Source: JAVZLH01 sp038883475 | Lineage (GTDB): Archaea; Thermoproteota; Bathyarchaeia; Bathyarchaeales; Bathycorpusculaceae | DNA: 64,000 nt | Assembly (NCBI GenBank): GCA_038883475.1 | Contig: JAVZMA010000006.1 | Location: 1-64,000, forward strand | Reading direction: 5' to 3' | Part shown: positions 41,484-50,870 of the stretch, piece after piece | Layout of the letters: every line of letters begins with the position of its first letter | Numbering within the stretch: the stretch's first letter is position 1 | Notes under the pieces: generated by a model | What the model was told of the DNA's origin: nothing | What the model saw: only the letters and a program-made list of their open reading frames with translations | Databases searched by the model: none | Position numbers and translations under genes: made by a program

Positions 41484-42236
41484 ATGCCATGCACAATCGA
41501 GATTTACGAAAAACCGAAACTAAACAACCCAGTTTTAATCGAAGGATTACCAGGCATAGGATTCATAGCTAACATTGCAGCCTTACACTTGATTAGTGAG
41601 TTGAAAGCTAAGCTTTTTGCTGAAATCTCTTCTGCATCCTTCCAAGATTTGGCGGTGACAACGGAAACTGGTGGTGCACGTTCTCCGATAAACGAACTCT
41701 ACTATTATAAAGGCTCAGGTGAAAACCGCGACCTAATCATTTGGTATGGAAACACGCAAGCCCTAACAACTTTTGGGCAGTATGAGCTTTGCGGACGTGT
41801 TTTAGACATAGCCCATGAACTGGGTTGTCGCTTCTTAATAACGTTGGGAGGGTACAAGCAAGACGAGATAAAAGAAACTCCGACAATTTACTGCGCCGCC
41901 TCAGACCATGAAACCTTAAAGGAAGCCCTAAGCCTCGGAACAAAAGTTATGGTTGGACAAATATTCGGCGTCGCGGGTCTCCTAATAGGGCTTGGTAGGC
42001 TAAGAGGTTTTAGAGGCTTCTCACTTTTGGTTGAAACTCAAGGCATGTATCCAGATGCAAACGGGGCACGTTACGCTCTGTCAGCGCTTTGCAAACATCT
42101 GAAATTGAACGTTGACTTGTCAAGGCTTGATGCCGCGGCTGAAGAGACGAAGAAAATATTGGAATCCTTTGGGATGATTAGAACTGTTGGAGAAGAAAAG
42201 AAGAAAGAGGAGCAGCAGTTCCGCTGGTTTGTCTAA
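41484..42236 (+). CDS. PAC2-family proteasome assembly chaperone-like protein
   Basis: A 250-residue protein of the PAC2 family: NNPVLIEGLPGIGFIANIAALHLI, ISSASFQDLAV, DLIIWYGNTQALTT, FLITLGGYKQDEI, VGQIFGVAGLLIGLGRLRGFRGFSLLVETQGMYPDANGARYAL. Eukaryotic PAC2 is a proteasome assembly factor; archaeal members (PbaB type) are thought to bind proteasome complexes. C-terminal charged segment (EEKKKEEQQFRWFV) resembles the HbYX-like tails that dock into the proteasome alpha ring. Converges on the SmAP gene with a 4-base overlap. Confidence 0.88.
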   Translation: MPCTIEIYEKPKLNNPVLIEGLPGIGFIANIAALHLISELKAKLFAEISSASFQDLAVTTETGGARSPINELYYYKGSGENRDLIIWYGNTQALTTFGQYELCGRVLDIAHELGCRFLITLGGYKQDEIKETPTIYCAASDHETLKEALSLGTKVMVGQIFGVAGLLIGLGRLRGFRGFSLLVETQGMYPDANGARYALSALCKHLKLNVDLSRLDAAAEETKKILESFGMIRTVGEEKKKEEQQFRWFV

Positions 42237-42655
42237 CCTTTAATTTCGCTAACGAATTGCTCGTAAACTCTTTGTACCCGTTCAGCAGCCGGTCCTGACC
42301 CTTCAACCACGCCTTTATCTGTTACCTTAACCTTGTCCATAACCCATATGAACCCCTTATCCTCGTAAAGCTTAACCATTGTTGGAAAGACTTTTTCAAG
42401 GCGGTCTGCCAAGGCTTTTAAGTCGAAGGGTTTTTCCGCACTTATTATTTGGGCTACTGCCCTACCATTTAAAAACACCCTGTGCAATGTTCTTCCCTCT
42501 TCGTCCTTTGCGTCTGCAAGGCAAAGGCTTAACGTGTCAGGGTTTATGCCAATCAACGAACCGCTATAAGTTTTTCCCGTTGTGGTTGTAACCATAACAT
42601 TTTTATCTACTAATGCTGCAACTTCCGTGAAGAATTTTCTCTGCGCCACAGACAC
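42233..42655 (-). CDS. Sm-like archaeal protein with C-terminal domain
   Basis: About 140 residues: Sm1 (FTEVAALVDKNVMVTTTTGKTYSGSLIGINPDTLSLCLADA) and Sm2 (RVFLNGRAVAQIISAEKPF), then an extra domain (LKALADRLEKVFPTMVKLYEDKGFIWVMDKVKVTDKGVVEGSGPAAERV). This is the SmAP3-like class, distinct from the short SmAP at 10919. The GTG at 42653-42655 with GGAGG seven bases upstream is the best start; an upstream GTG at 42694 lacks one. RNA partner unknown. Confidence 0.85.
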   Translation of the reverse strand: MSVAQRKFFTEVAALVDKNVMVTTTTGKTYSGSLIGINPDTLSLCLADAKDEEGRTLHRVFLNGRAVAQIISAEKPFDLKALADRLEKVFPTMVKLYEDKGFIWVMDKVKVTDKGVVEGSGPAAERVQRVYEQFVSEIKG

Positions 42656-42705
42656 TTTTAAACCTCCACTCTGAATATGGAATTGTAGAACCACTATTTA
42701 GGATT

Positions 42706-43239
42706 TTAAAATAAACGTTTTCTCTGGGGGGCAGATTGCAAAGTCTGGATGTCGTCAGCCAGATATGTCAAGTTAAATGGCTTTAGTATAATTCCTGTTT
42801 TTAAGCTCACAATGAATGATTGAACGTCGCTAACAAAGTCTGCGAATTCAACAATAAACTCTCGCATAAAATTTGCGTATTTCGAATAATCTTTATGAAA
42901 TGATATCATGACGGCATCTTTTCCTAAACCTTCTCCATCTGAGGCAAAAATTACGTTCGGATGTTTCTTAAGCCATTCTTTGGCAAGTGTGAGTTTTTCA
43001 TCAACCCGTTCTTTGTTGTAAGTTGTTGCCCTTGCAAAGGTGATTGCCAAAATTTCATAGCCGATTCTGCTTAAATCCGGAACGATTGTGTAACTTTTAA
43101 TGTATTTCTCAAGATTCTTCCTAAGCCTAGTCACTGTGGGTTGAGATAAACCAATTGCCTTAGCAAGTTCCCTATCGCTTCTTTTTGAATTACGGAGCAA
43201 TTCCTTCAAAAGCGCTAACAAATTTTCTTCTTTCAACAT
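42706..43239 (-). CDS. Lrp/AsnC-type transcription regulator
   Basis: A 177-residue protein. An N-terminal helix-turn-helix (KRSDRELAKAIGLSQPTVTRLRKNLEKYIKSYTIVPD) is followed by an effector-like domain (IGYEILAITFARAT...). The C-terminal half is longer than the usual RAM domain. The ATG opens at 43239, 44 bases downstream of the GlmU-like gene's stop on the same strand. A regulator of amino acid or central metabolism; target genes not identifiable. Confidence 0.75.
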   Translation of the reverse strand: MLKEENLLALLKELLRNSKRSDRELAKAIGLSQPTVTRLRKNLEKYIKSYTIVPDLSRIGYEILAITFARATTYNKERVDEKLTLAKEWLKKHPNVIFASDGEGLGKDAVMISFHKDYSKYANFMREFIVEFADFVSDVQSFIVSLKTGIILKPFNLTYLADDIQTLQSAPQRKRLF

Positions 43240-43282
43240 TACCTCAAAAAGAAACGTAATGCCCTATTAACACTTTCGGAGT

Positions 43283-44569
43283 TCAAACTTTGAATTTTAA
43301 TTCCCTTTTCTCAAGACTTTGACGCGCCAGCACCACAGCATTAGGCGGCAAATCCCTCTCTACAACGACATTCGGACCAACCCATGTGTTAACTCCAACT
43401 TTGACGCCGGGCATGAAAAGCGCGTTTATTCCAGTTTTCACATTATCGCCCAAAAAGGCTCCCAACTTCTTCCTTCCACTGTCTACAACCTTATCTTTCA
43501 CCATCATTTTAATCGTGTTCGCATCAAGTCTGTAGTTTGCGGTTATTGTTCCCGCTCCGAAATTGCAGTTTTCGCCTATAACACTGTCGCCCACATATGA
43601 CAAGTGTCCTATATGCGTTTTATCCATGATTATACTGTTTTTTATTTCGCAAGCGTTTCCTATGCGAACCTCTTTGCCGATGCTTGTGTATGGGCGTATG
43701 TAACAGTTTGGTCCTATGTCGCTTTCTTCGTCTATAAACGTGGGCCCTTCAATATAGGCTCCCGAGCGTATGCGGGCATTGTCAGCCACTGTTACTGGTC
43801 CAATTAGGTGTGCCCCTTCCTCTACAAAGCCATAAACTTCATGCTTCATCCTTGTCAAGACCCAGCGGTTTGCTTCCAGCAAATCCCATGGTCTGCCGAT
43901 GTCTATCCAATCGTCAGCGGGGATTTGGGCGGCTAAGACTGGCATTTTATCTTTCAGCAGCATTGACATTGTGTCTGTTATTTCCCATTCACCCCTAACA
44001 GAAGCTGCTGTCCTCTTTATTTTGTCAAAAATTTCTTCTGTGAATACGTAAATGCCCGCGTTCGCCAATTTTGAAGGGGCTTCGCCTCGGCTCGGCTTCT
44101 CAACTATTCTTTTTACGCGATTATCCTTGTCAAGCTCTACTATGCCATAATCTTCCGTCTTATCCACGGGAACAACAGCCATGGAAGCGGCTGGTTTTTC
44201 CTTCTTATGAAGGTTAATCACGCTTTTAACTGCCTCTGCTGTAAAGAGCAAATCTCCATAAGCCACCAAAAACTCGCCTTTTACGTATGGCTCAGCGGCG
44301 CCTATGGCGTTGCCTGTTCCCTTAACAGCCTCCTGTTCAACGTACTCAATTTTTAAGCCAAAATCCTTTCCATTTCCAAAATAATTGCGAATTTTCTCCT
44401 CCATGTAATGAATGACAATTAATGTTTCTTCTATTCCAGCAGTTTTTAGCGCGTCCAAACAATGTTCGAGTATGGGTTTTCCACCAAGCTTTATCAAGTG
44501 TTTAGGTCTTGTTGTCGTAACTGGCTGAAGCCTAACGCCTTCTCCAGCTGCTAAAACAACAGCCTTCAC
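43283..44569 (-). CDS. Bifunctional sugar-1-phosphate nucleotidylyltransferase/acetyltransferase (GlmU-like)
   Basis: A 428-residue protein. The N-terminal nucleotidyltransferase has VVLAAGEGVRLQPVTTTRPKHLIKLGGKPILEH and VKGTGNAIGAAEPYV. The C-terminal half is a left-handed beta helix of hexapeptide repeats (IGPNCYIRPYTSIGKEVRIGNACEIKNSIIMDKTHIGHLSYVGDS), typical of acetyltransferases. Archaeal GlmU-like enzymes make UDP-GlcNAc from GlcN-1-P, acetyl-CoA and UTP; specificity can be broader. Overlaps glmM by 4 bases, making a pathway pair. Confidence 0.9.
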   Translation of the reverse strand: MKAVVLAAGEGVRLQPVTTTRPKHLIKLGGKPILEHCLDALKTAGIEETLIVIHYMEEKIRNYFGNGKDFGLKIEYVEQEAVKGTGNAIGAAEPYVKGEFLVAYGDLLFTAEAVKSVINLHKKEKPAASMAVVPVDKTEDYGIVELDKDNRVKRIVEKPSRGEAPSKLANAGIYVFTEEIFDKIKRTAASVRGEWEITDTMSMLLKDKMPVLAAQIPADDWIDIGRPWDLLEANRWVLTRMKHEVYGFVEEGAHLIGPVTVADNARIRSGAYIEGPTFIDEESDIGPNCYIRPYTSIGKEVRIGNACEIKNSIIMDKTHIGHLSYVGDSVIGENCNFGAGTITANYRLDANTIKMMVKDKVVDSGRKKLGAFLGDNVKTGINALFMPGVKVGVNTWVGPNVVVERDLPPNAVVLARQSLEKRELKFKV

Positions 44570-45930
44570 CTTTTCTGTCCTCCAACAATTTTCCTAACTA
44601 ATTTTAGACTATTTCCCATTATTTCCTTAGCTGCTTTCCTTGATTCACCTTCAACAGTCAACCTTATAAGCGGCTCCGTCCCAGAAGCCCTAACAAGAAC
44701 CCATCCATTTTTAAGCGCCAACCGCACACCATCTATACTTGAAAAATCTTTGTAGTCGGGGAAGGCAGCTTTAAGTTTCTCTCCGACTTTTTCAACAACT
44801 TTATATTTTATTTCATTTTTGCAGGCAACATTCTTTCTAACAACTGGATACTGAGGCACTTCGGAAATAAACTCTGTTAACCTTTTTCCTTCGTTTTCTA
44901 AGGCTTTTAGAAGCAAAACTGATGACAATATTCCATCTGGACAGTAGTGGAAACGCGGATGCACCCATGCACCGCATGGTTCACCGCCGAAGACGGCGCC
45001 ATACCTTTTTATTGCTTCTGTGATGTAGATGTCTCCTACCTTAGTTCGCATGACATTGCCTCCGTAAGCTTCCACCATTCTTTCTATGCACATGGAAGCC
45101 TCTACGTTTGTCACAACTGTTCCGCCTCTTGTTTTCTTAGAAGCGTAGGCTGCGTAAGCTGCCAGAACATGGTCAAAACTTACAAAATTGCCTTTCTCGT
45201 CTATGAAGGCTGTTCTGTCTCCGTCTCCGTCGTAGGCTATTCCCAAATCTGCATTTAATTCTTTCACAATTTTTGCTAGGGGTTTTAGGGATTCAGCGTC
45301 TGGCTCTGGGCTTCTTGCCGGGAAGAAACCGTCTGGCTGCGCGTTTATGGCTGTTACTTTACATCCTAATTCTGTGAAGGTTTTTGGTGCAAGATGGTAT
45401 GTTGCTCCGCATCCGCAGTCGACAACAACACGCCATTCTCTGTCAAGTTTCACGTTCGCTTTCAGCATATCAATGTATAAGCGGCTTTCATCCTTCGATG
45501 ATGCCTCACCGACACCTTCCCACTCAACCAGCCTGAAACTTTCTTCCCTAACAATTTTTTCAATTTCATCTTGGCTTTCTTCACTATAAGACGCGCTGTC
45601 ACTGCCAAAAACTTTAATCCCATTATATTGTGGCGGGTTATGGGAAGCAGTTATCATCACACCAGCATCAGCACTCAGCTGTTTAGTCAAATACGCTAAA
45701 ACAGGAGTCGGCAAAACCCCCAAACATTCAACGTCAGCGCCTCCCGCCAAAAGTCCAGAGACAAGCGCGTCTTCAAGCATTAAACCAGAAACCCTAGTGT
45801 CCCTTGCTACAAACACTTTTTTGGCTTTGGAAAATGTTGCAACCGCCAACCCTATCTTCGCCGCTAACAACGGCGTTAAATCAACGTTAACCAAACCTCG
45901 CACTCCAGAGCTGCCAAAGAGCTTTGACAA
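44566..45930 (-). CDS. glmM: Phosphoglucosamine mutase (phosphoglucomutase superfamily)
   Basis: A 454-residue mutase. The phosphoserine loop is VMITASHNPPQYNGIKVF (about residue 90), the metal loop DGDGDRTAFID, and the phosphate loop VRASGTEPLIRLTVE near the C-terminus. Archaeal versions interconvert GlcN-6-P and GlcN-1-P or hexose phosphates. Start ATG at 45930 (MSKLFGSSGVRG, also the family's N-terminus). It feeds the GlmU-like enzyme, and together they should supply UDP-GlcNAc for the glycosylation that the sequon-rich surface proteins of this window require. Confidence 0.9.
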   Translation of the reverse strand: MSKLFGSSGVRGLVNVDLTPLLAAKIGLAVATFSKAKKVFVARDTRVSGLMLEDALVSGLLAGGADVECLGVLPTPVLAYLTKQLSADAGVMITASHNPPQYNGIKVFGSDSASYSEESQDEIEKIVREESFRLVEWEGVGEASSKDESRLYIDMLKANVKLDREWRVVVDCGCGATYHLAPKTFTELGCKVTAINAQPDGFFPARSPEPDAESLKPLAKIVKELNADLGIAYDGDGDRTAFIDEKGNFVSFDHVLAAYAAYASKKTRGGTVVTNVEASMCIERMVEAYGGNVMRTKVGDIYITEAIKRYGAVFGGEPCGAWVHPRFHYCPDGILSSVLLLKALENEGKRLTEFISEVPQYPVVRKNVACKNEIKYKVVEKVGEKLKAAFPDYKDFSSIDGVRLALKNGWVLVRASGTEPLIRLTVEGESRKAAKEIMGNSLKLVRKIVGGQKR

Positions 45931-46014
45931 TTATAAGCCTCTCTGCAATTTGCGCTATTGTTAAATGTGCGAAAGCGCCTAAAATAATTTAGCAAAACTA
46001 TTCAAAGTTTGCTG

Positions 46015-47127
46015 TCAAAGCAAGCTTTCTTTCATCTTTTCAAGGAACTCTATGAGTTTTCTCCGCGTTGGATGCAGTCCCTCTGGATTTGATATGTAGT
46101 AGGCTGCGACGGCGTTCGCCAACATTAGCCTGCAACCATCTGAAAGACCGCAAGCACTCCCAATTATGTTTCCAGCATTCCAAGCGTCTCCAGCTCCAGT
46201 GGCTCTTAAAACTGGCACCTTAAAGGATGGAATAAATGTTTCCTTCTTTTTTGTGAACGTGGCGGCAAAGCTTGTTGCATGCAAGTCGATCCTTGCAGAC
46301 AAGTTTTTTGCAAGGGTACGCGCAGACTCTTTCGCCAGCTCCTCAAAGCTCATTTTTACTTCCAACTCTCTTATTTTGTTGCTTAATTGTGATGCATAAC
46401 AGTACGCCTCATTTTCGTTCACGCTCAGCACATCAACGTATTGACTTTGCAAAACATCCTTCACAAGTTCTGGAATCTTCTCCTTGTTTGGGGTTGGGTC
46501 TGCAGTGTCATAATAGGTTTTGCCTTTCCCCTTCTCCTTTACACGTTTAAAAACGGTTCTGGCTAGTTCCGTGCCGAAGCGTCTGGTTCCAGCCCAGTTG
46601 AAGACACAAACGTAATCTGCGTTTTCAATAGCCTCAAAGTCCTCTTCATATAGGTATTGTGGTCCAAAATCTGCGAGACTGCCGACATCTCTAAGCATGA
46701 CGTTTGCCCTGCCACCTTCGGTTTTGAATTCTAGGGCAGTTGTCAATGATGGTTTTTCAAAAATTTTGACATGGGAAAAATCCACCTTCCCCTTTCTAAG
46801 ATAGAACCTAACCATGTGCTTCCCAAGTTTGTTTGTGCATATTATTGGCGTGACTTTAGCGCCTAAGGCGGCGAGGGCTGCGGCTGTGTTTACGGCGTTT
46901 CCGCCTCTAAGCTCCGTTTGTGTTATTCCATCGATGCTTCCACCCTTTCTCCCCACCACATCGTTGACTTGCTTTATGAAAGTTTTAGGGCTATTTTGAA
47001 GCGTTACCAAACGGTCGGTGAAAAAGTCGGGCATAACAACAACACTTAATTTCTGAATTTCACCTTCCAAGAACGTTTTCAGTTCATTAAAAAGCTCAGC
47101 AGACAAGCATGGTTCACCTAAGCACAA
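46015..47127 (-). CDS. PfkB-family carbohydrate kinase
   Basis: A 370-residue ribokinase-like enzyme. The N-terminal part contains the substrate motif GGNAVNTAAALAALGAKV, and the signature near the C-terminus is RATGAGDAWNAGNIIG with the catalytic aspartate and anion-hole GAGD. The insert RKGGSIDGITQTELRGGNA precedes the core. The sugar substrate is unknown. It starts at 47127 and lies near but not contiguous with glmM (85 bases between). It may phosphorylate a sugar for nucleotide-sugar synthesis. Confidence 0.87.
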   Translation of the reverse strand: MCLGEPCLSAELFNELKTFLEGEIQKLSVVVMPDFFTDRLVTLQNSPKTFIKQVNDVVGRKGGSIDGITQTELRGGNAVNTAAALAALGAKVTPIICTNKLGKHMVRFYLRKGKVDFSHVKIFEKPSLTTALEFKTEGGRANVMLRDVGSLADFGPQYLYEEDFEAIENADYVCVFNWAGTRRFGTELARTVFKRVKEKGKGKTYYDTADPTPNKEKIPELVKDVLQSQYVDVLSVNENEAYCYASQLSNKIRELEVKMSFEELAKESARTLAKNLSARIDLHATSFAATFTKKKETFIPSFKVPVLRATGAGDAWNAGNIIGSACGLSDGCRLMLANAVAAYYISNPEGLHPTRRKLIEFLEKMKESLL

Positions 47128-47225
47128 TATTTTTCACATGCAGATAACATTTTTTCATAAAGTATTTTAATGGGTTCTCACGTATAGGGTTAACTTCGTT
47201 GACAAAGGTTTGGAGAGAAACATCT

Positions 47226-47435
47226 GTGAAGTTTAAAACTGAAATATCCTTGCTCATTCTGTCCATAGCACTTTACATTTTAAGCGCCTTTTGCTATTCT
47301 TACGAGGCTTCCACGGAAGGAACCGCAAGCGTGTATTATCCATACCAAAATTACGCTGTGCCATTAACGGTGATCGCCTCGACGCTTTTGCTGGTAGCCG
47401 CAATTTTGTACTCAAAAAGGCAGAAGCAAAGCTGA
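47226..47435 (+). CDS. Small two-helix membrane protein (hypothetical)
   Basis: 69 residues: TEISLLILSIALYILSAFCY is the first membrane helix, a short polar loop rich in Ser and Thr (YSYEASTEGTASVYYPYQ) follows, and a second helix AVPLTVIASTLLLVAAILYS ends in KRQKQS. The GTG at 47226 after GGAGAG is preferred to the TTG at 47199. Family not recognised. It lies alone between divergent PfkB and convergent prepilin peptidase. Confidence 0.6.
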   Translation: MKFKTEISLLILSIALYILSAFCYSYEASTEGTASVYYPYQNYAVPLTVIASTLLLVAAILYSKRQKQS

Positions 47436-47463
47436 AAACAAGCATTAGCGCTTTGCCAGTTTT

Positions 47464-48276
47464 CTATTTAAGCAAGAGGCGAATACAAACCCAGACGATG
47501 TCGCCCACGACTAGGGCTAGAATTAAGCCGGCTGTTATGAAAATCAGCATGGGCAGTCCCGGCGTCGCCCAAACTTTGTCGTCGATTTTTCCCTCTTCAA
47601 CAGCCTTTGCTAATCTTTGAACTATGGCATCTCTGCCCTCATCTTTTGGTATGAGAATAAGCTTTCTTTTCAGCATATCTTCTGCTAGATCCTCCATTGG
47701 GTAAATATGCCATTTGTCCCTCAATTTGTCGACGGAAACCTTGTAGCCTGTCAGCAAAACCAGAATTTTTTTCCCAAAAGATGCTTCATAGCCTTCAAAA
47801 AGCCTTTTGCCAGTTCTCCAATGCCAAAAAATGTTACGAAATAACATGTAAATTGCAGTTGCGGCTGCAAGCAGCACAGCATTGCTAAAGACGGTCATCG
47901 GGAAAAAAATTTGAGAGGTCGGTGATGGCGTTCCAGATAGGGGTTGGAACAGTTCTTGCGGGTAAAATGGTAGGGCAAGCGCCAAACAAATTAAAGCTTT
48001 TGCGTCAGCTCCGCCAAATCCCCCTGTATAGAATAGTATTATGGCGAAGGTTGCGGTTAAGCCGAAGCATAAGCCATAAAGAAGCAGTTTCTGTGAGTTT
48101 CCGTAGAGGAGCAGTTCAATTGCGGTCAACATGAAGGCTGGTGGCGCGTAGAACAGCCATACGGTGTTGCTTACTTCGCGGGTTTTAAAATCACTCCAAG
48201 AAGCGTAGGTTAAAAAGCCTACTGATGTTAGCAGCTTTGCAACGTTTATCAATGAGATCAATTGCATTTTTGGCAC
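47464..48276 (-). CDS. Prepilin peptidase, A24 family
   Basis: A 270-residue integral membrane aspartyl protease. First catalytic region SWSDFKTREVSNTVWLFYAPP; second GFGGADAKALICLALALP (GxGD-like, here GGAD). Archaeal type (PibD/FlaK-like, extended with a C-terminal cytoplasmic region). It would remove the basic lead peptide from the pilin-like proteins of both loci. Start at GTG 48276; ATG 48267 is also possible. It sits downstream of the pilin gene in locus B; locus A has no such gene. Confidence 0.88.
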   Translation of the reverse strand: MPKMQLISLINVAKLLTSVGFLTYASWSDFKTREVSNTVWLFYAPPAFMLTAIELLLYGNSQKLLLYGLCFGLTATFAIILFYTGGFGGADAKALICLALALPFYPQELFQPLSGTPSPTSQIFFPMTVFSNAVLLAAATAIYMLFRNIFWHWRTGKRLFEGYEASFGKKILVLLTGYKVSVDKLRDKWHIYPMEDLAEDMLKRKLILIPKDEGRDAIVQRLAKAVEEGKIDDKVWATPGLPMLIFITAGLILALVVGDIVWVCIRLLLK

Positions 48277-48377
48277 CGATTATTAGAGCTTACATAATTG
48301 GCATTAATTGTTTTTGATGGTTAAAAGTGAGAGAAATAGTTTACGTGTATTTTTGGTTTTACGTTTGTTATTGGCGG

Positions 48378-48806
48378 TTATGGTGCTTCGTTGAACTCTA
48401 ATGCGGCTCCGGTGCTGGGAACCACTTTGAAGTAATATCTTACGTTATCTACCCAACTATAATTTATTGTTAATGTAGCAGTGCCGCCATTGGCGGCGAC
48501 AGGAGCGTTTTTCGGTGAAAATTCAACGCTTGTGAGGTTCGCTGCTGAAGTACCGATGTAAACAGCGCTTATTGTTGCGTCAGACGTCCCAGTGTTTCTG
48601 ATATAAATCGTTATTGTGTTGCTGTCAGGCCATGCAACTGCATCTTTAGAGAGCATTACTCCTGCTTGTTGTCCTGCGCTGCTCATGTATGTCATTACCC
48701 AAGCGTAGGTTACAACTATGGCTGCCACGGCTATAACTATCAGTAGGAGTGTGGCTAGTATTGGCGATATGGCTTTTCTTGATTTTAACATGTTTTTGGT
48801 TGTCAT
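48378..48806 (-). CDS. Pilus locus B: archaeal type IV pilin
   Basis: A 142-residue protein with a clear class III signal: MLKSRKAISPILATLLLIVI, then AVAAIVVTYAWVMTYMSSAG. The basic RK followed by AISP is the processing site of archaeal pilins (domain DUF1628/pilin N). The remaining beta domain (VAWPDSNTITIYIRNTGTSDATISAVYIG) is as in archaeal pilins and archaellins. AAGGTG precedes the ATG by 6 bases; a GATTTTAAGT at 48861-48870 may be its TATA box, making this probably the major subunit with its own promoter. Confidence 0.88.
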   Translation of the reverse strand: MTTKNMLKSRKAISPILATLLLIVIAVAAIVVTYAWVMTYMSSAGQQAGVMLSKDAVAWPDSNTITIYIRNTGTSDATISAVYIGTSAANLTSVEFSPKNAPVAANGGTATLTINYSWVDNVRYYFKVVPSTGAALEFNEAP

Positions 48807-48908
48807 GTTTTCACCTTTGCTGTTTAGGAAATCTGAAGATTACTTATTTAACTTCTATGAACTTAAAATCCACATTTAGGATAACTCTAAAACTGAATGT
48901 TACCTGTT

Positions 48909-50867
48909 TCAATTTTCCGTTGTGACAGTGATTACTGGCGGATACTCAACGAGAATCCACAAGCCAGTGGCATTATTGCCTCCACCACTATAGATTGGTG
49001 TGTAGCTTGTTCCGCCGTAAGTCACTACTGCGCCATACCAGCAGATATCTGCTGCATTGTTGAAGGGGAAAACGGAGGCAAGCGAACTCACTGGAAGAAG
49101 TTCGATTGCCCTTCCGTCAGAGGAACTTACTGTTCTTAAAGCGCCTGTTGGATTTCCACTCGCGGTTTTGTCGTCAAAGTAGTATAGCATTTTGTTGGAG
49201 TTATCTGCGAACATTATTCCGAGCCCTTCCGATGAAGAGTTCAGCTGTGCCCAGTGATGTTGCCAAACATTTGACATGTTATAGAATAAGCTATACGCCG
49301 TAGAAATGTTTGGATAGCCGCTTGGCAATGTACCATTTTCAGTTAATGTGGAAAAGCTATTTTGTGTGCTGATTCTTAATAGGCGTATTTCCGTTATGTT
49401 TCTAGGTTTGTCTGTTGAGTTTAGGAATATGAGGCGCAGTTGATAGGTGTAATATGTAGCGTTTGCGGGAAGCGCTATAACAACATGTGCATAAAAGTTA
49501 TAGCATCCGTATGGTGATGGGTCTGTGACGCCGCCGGAATATTCTGGTTCACCGTGTACAATACTTCTAACTGTACCGTTATATATGACATATGCCCACT
49601 CAGGATCTGTTGTGTCAGATTCATTGTTTATTCGCATAAGGTTTGCCGTACTTGTCGTGCTGCCGACCGTTGCTGTCACCGTGAAGCCGCTGCTCGAAAG
49701 TGTAATGCTAAGTTTGCCATTGCTTAGTGTTCTGGAAGAGGGTTTATCGTTGAAGTATCTGTTTGTGTATGCTAGTGGTGTTTGGGTTGCTGTGTCACTT
49801 CCGCTCCACCATATGGTGACTTTTGAAACGTTTGGGTTTATGAGGAAAACCAGCATGTGTCTGTTGCCGAAGATGCTTGCGTTGCTGGCTAAGCCTAACG
49901 GGATTTTGTAGTCTGAAGCCCAGTCTTCTATTTGGAATGGCACTTCCTGGTTTATGTCATTTATTGTTTGATTAACGTGAATTGCCTTCACTGGTATTGG
50001 CGGGACTGGTTTGGCTTGTGTTGTCAAGTTGAAGTTTTGTCCAATCCATCGCATTGTGCCATTCTGCAGAAGCTCCACAACAATTGTTGCATCTGTTGCT
50101 TTTTTTAGCGCTGAGTAAAGCGTCGAGTTCCATGTTAATGTGCATGTGTATCGGCTAAATGATGAAGCCACAACCATTAAGCCTCTTTGGTCTTCCACTT
50201 GGATAAGATAGGAATCAGGGTCTATCTCTGGTGGAATGTCAATGGTGTATGTGCCGTTTGTGTCTACCATGGGTTCGGTGCTTGGATTAACCAGCGTCCA
50301 TGTGGAGTTTTCGTAGATGTAACGGTAAAATTTAAAGTTCTGTTTTCCAAGGTTTATCAATGGTTCATTTTCATCTTTAGTTATCACCAGTTGTGTTTGG
50401 TTGCTTGAAATTTTTGTTACATTCACCTTTAATTCGCATGAAGTTTCATAGGTCATTCCATTCAATCCAAGACCAGCTAAGCTGTAATTTACAACCAGTC
50501 TTCCTCTACTCCAACTGCTGTTTGTATACCAGTATGCGCTTAAGTCTACACTGCTTAAATTGAATGAAGCACCCAGTTCCGGATGCGTTCTGGCTAGGTT
50601 TTCTAATCCGCTTTTTGTATAGTTTATGGCTAATGCCCTCGCGTAACTAGAGTTTCCGGTGACTTGCAATGCTGAGCCATAATAGCCAACTGTAAAGCCT
50701 AGAATCTCCTTTAGGGCTAGGTTTGTTTCGTCTATTGTGCTTAATATTTGAGGCTGAACCTGTATTGGAGTGTTGCGTATTGTAGAGTAGGTCACTATGA
50801 CTGTGGCTACTAAAATAACTGCGACAAGCAAAGCCGCAATAATCGAATATTGACCCTTATTGTCCAT
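48909..50867 (-). CDS. Pilus locus B: long pseudopilin-like surface protein
   Basis: 652 residues. Start MDNKGQYSIIAALLVAVILV is a short lead plus one hydrophobic helix; the rest is extracellular, with several beta domains and very many N-glycosylation sequons. A GGAGG site precedes the ATG, which comes four bases after the stop of the next gene upstream. Its position and its start resemble those of the 27722 gene in locus A, but it is over twice as long. Possibly a tip or adhesin subunit. Confidence 0.75.
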   Translation of the reverse strand: MDNKGQYSIIAALLVAVILVATVIVTYSTIRNTPIQVQPQILSTIDETNLALKEILGFTVGYYGSALQVTGNSSYARALAINYTKSGLENLARTHPELGASFNLSSVDLSAYWYTNSSWSRGRLVVNYSLAGLGLNGMTYETSCELKVNVTKISSNQTQLVITKDENEPLINLGKQNFKFYRYIYENSTWTLVNPSTEPMVDTNGTYTIDIPPEIDPDSYLIQVEDQRGLMVVASSFSRYTCTLTWNSTLYSALKKATDATIVVELLQNGTMRWIGQNFNLTTQAKPVPPIPVKAIHVNQTINDINQEVPFQIEDWASDYKIPLGLASNASIFGNRHMLVFLINPNVSKVTIWWSGSDTATQTPLAYTNRYFNDKPSSRTLSNGKLSITLSSSGFTVTATVGSTTSTANLMRINNESDTTDPEWAYVIYNGTVRSIVHGEPEYSGGVTDPSPYGCYNFYAHVVIALPANATYYTYQLRLIFLNSTDKPRNITEIRLLRISTQNSFSTLTENGTLPSGYPNISTAYSLFYNMSNVWQHHWAQLNSSSEGLGIMFADNSNKMLYYFDDKTASGNPTGALRTVSSSDGRAIELLPVSSLASVFPFNNAADICWYGAVVTYGGTSYTPIYSGGGNNATGLWILVEYPPVITVTTEN

Positions 50868-50870
50868 TTG

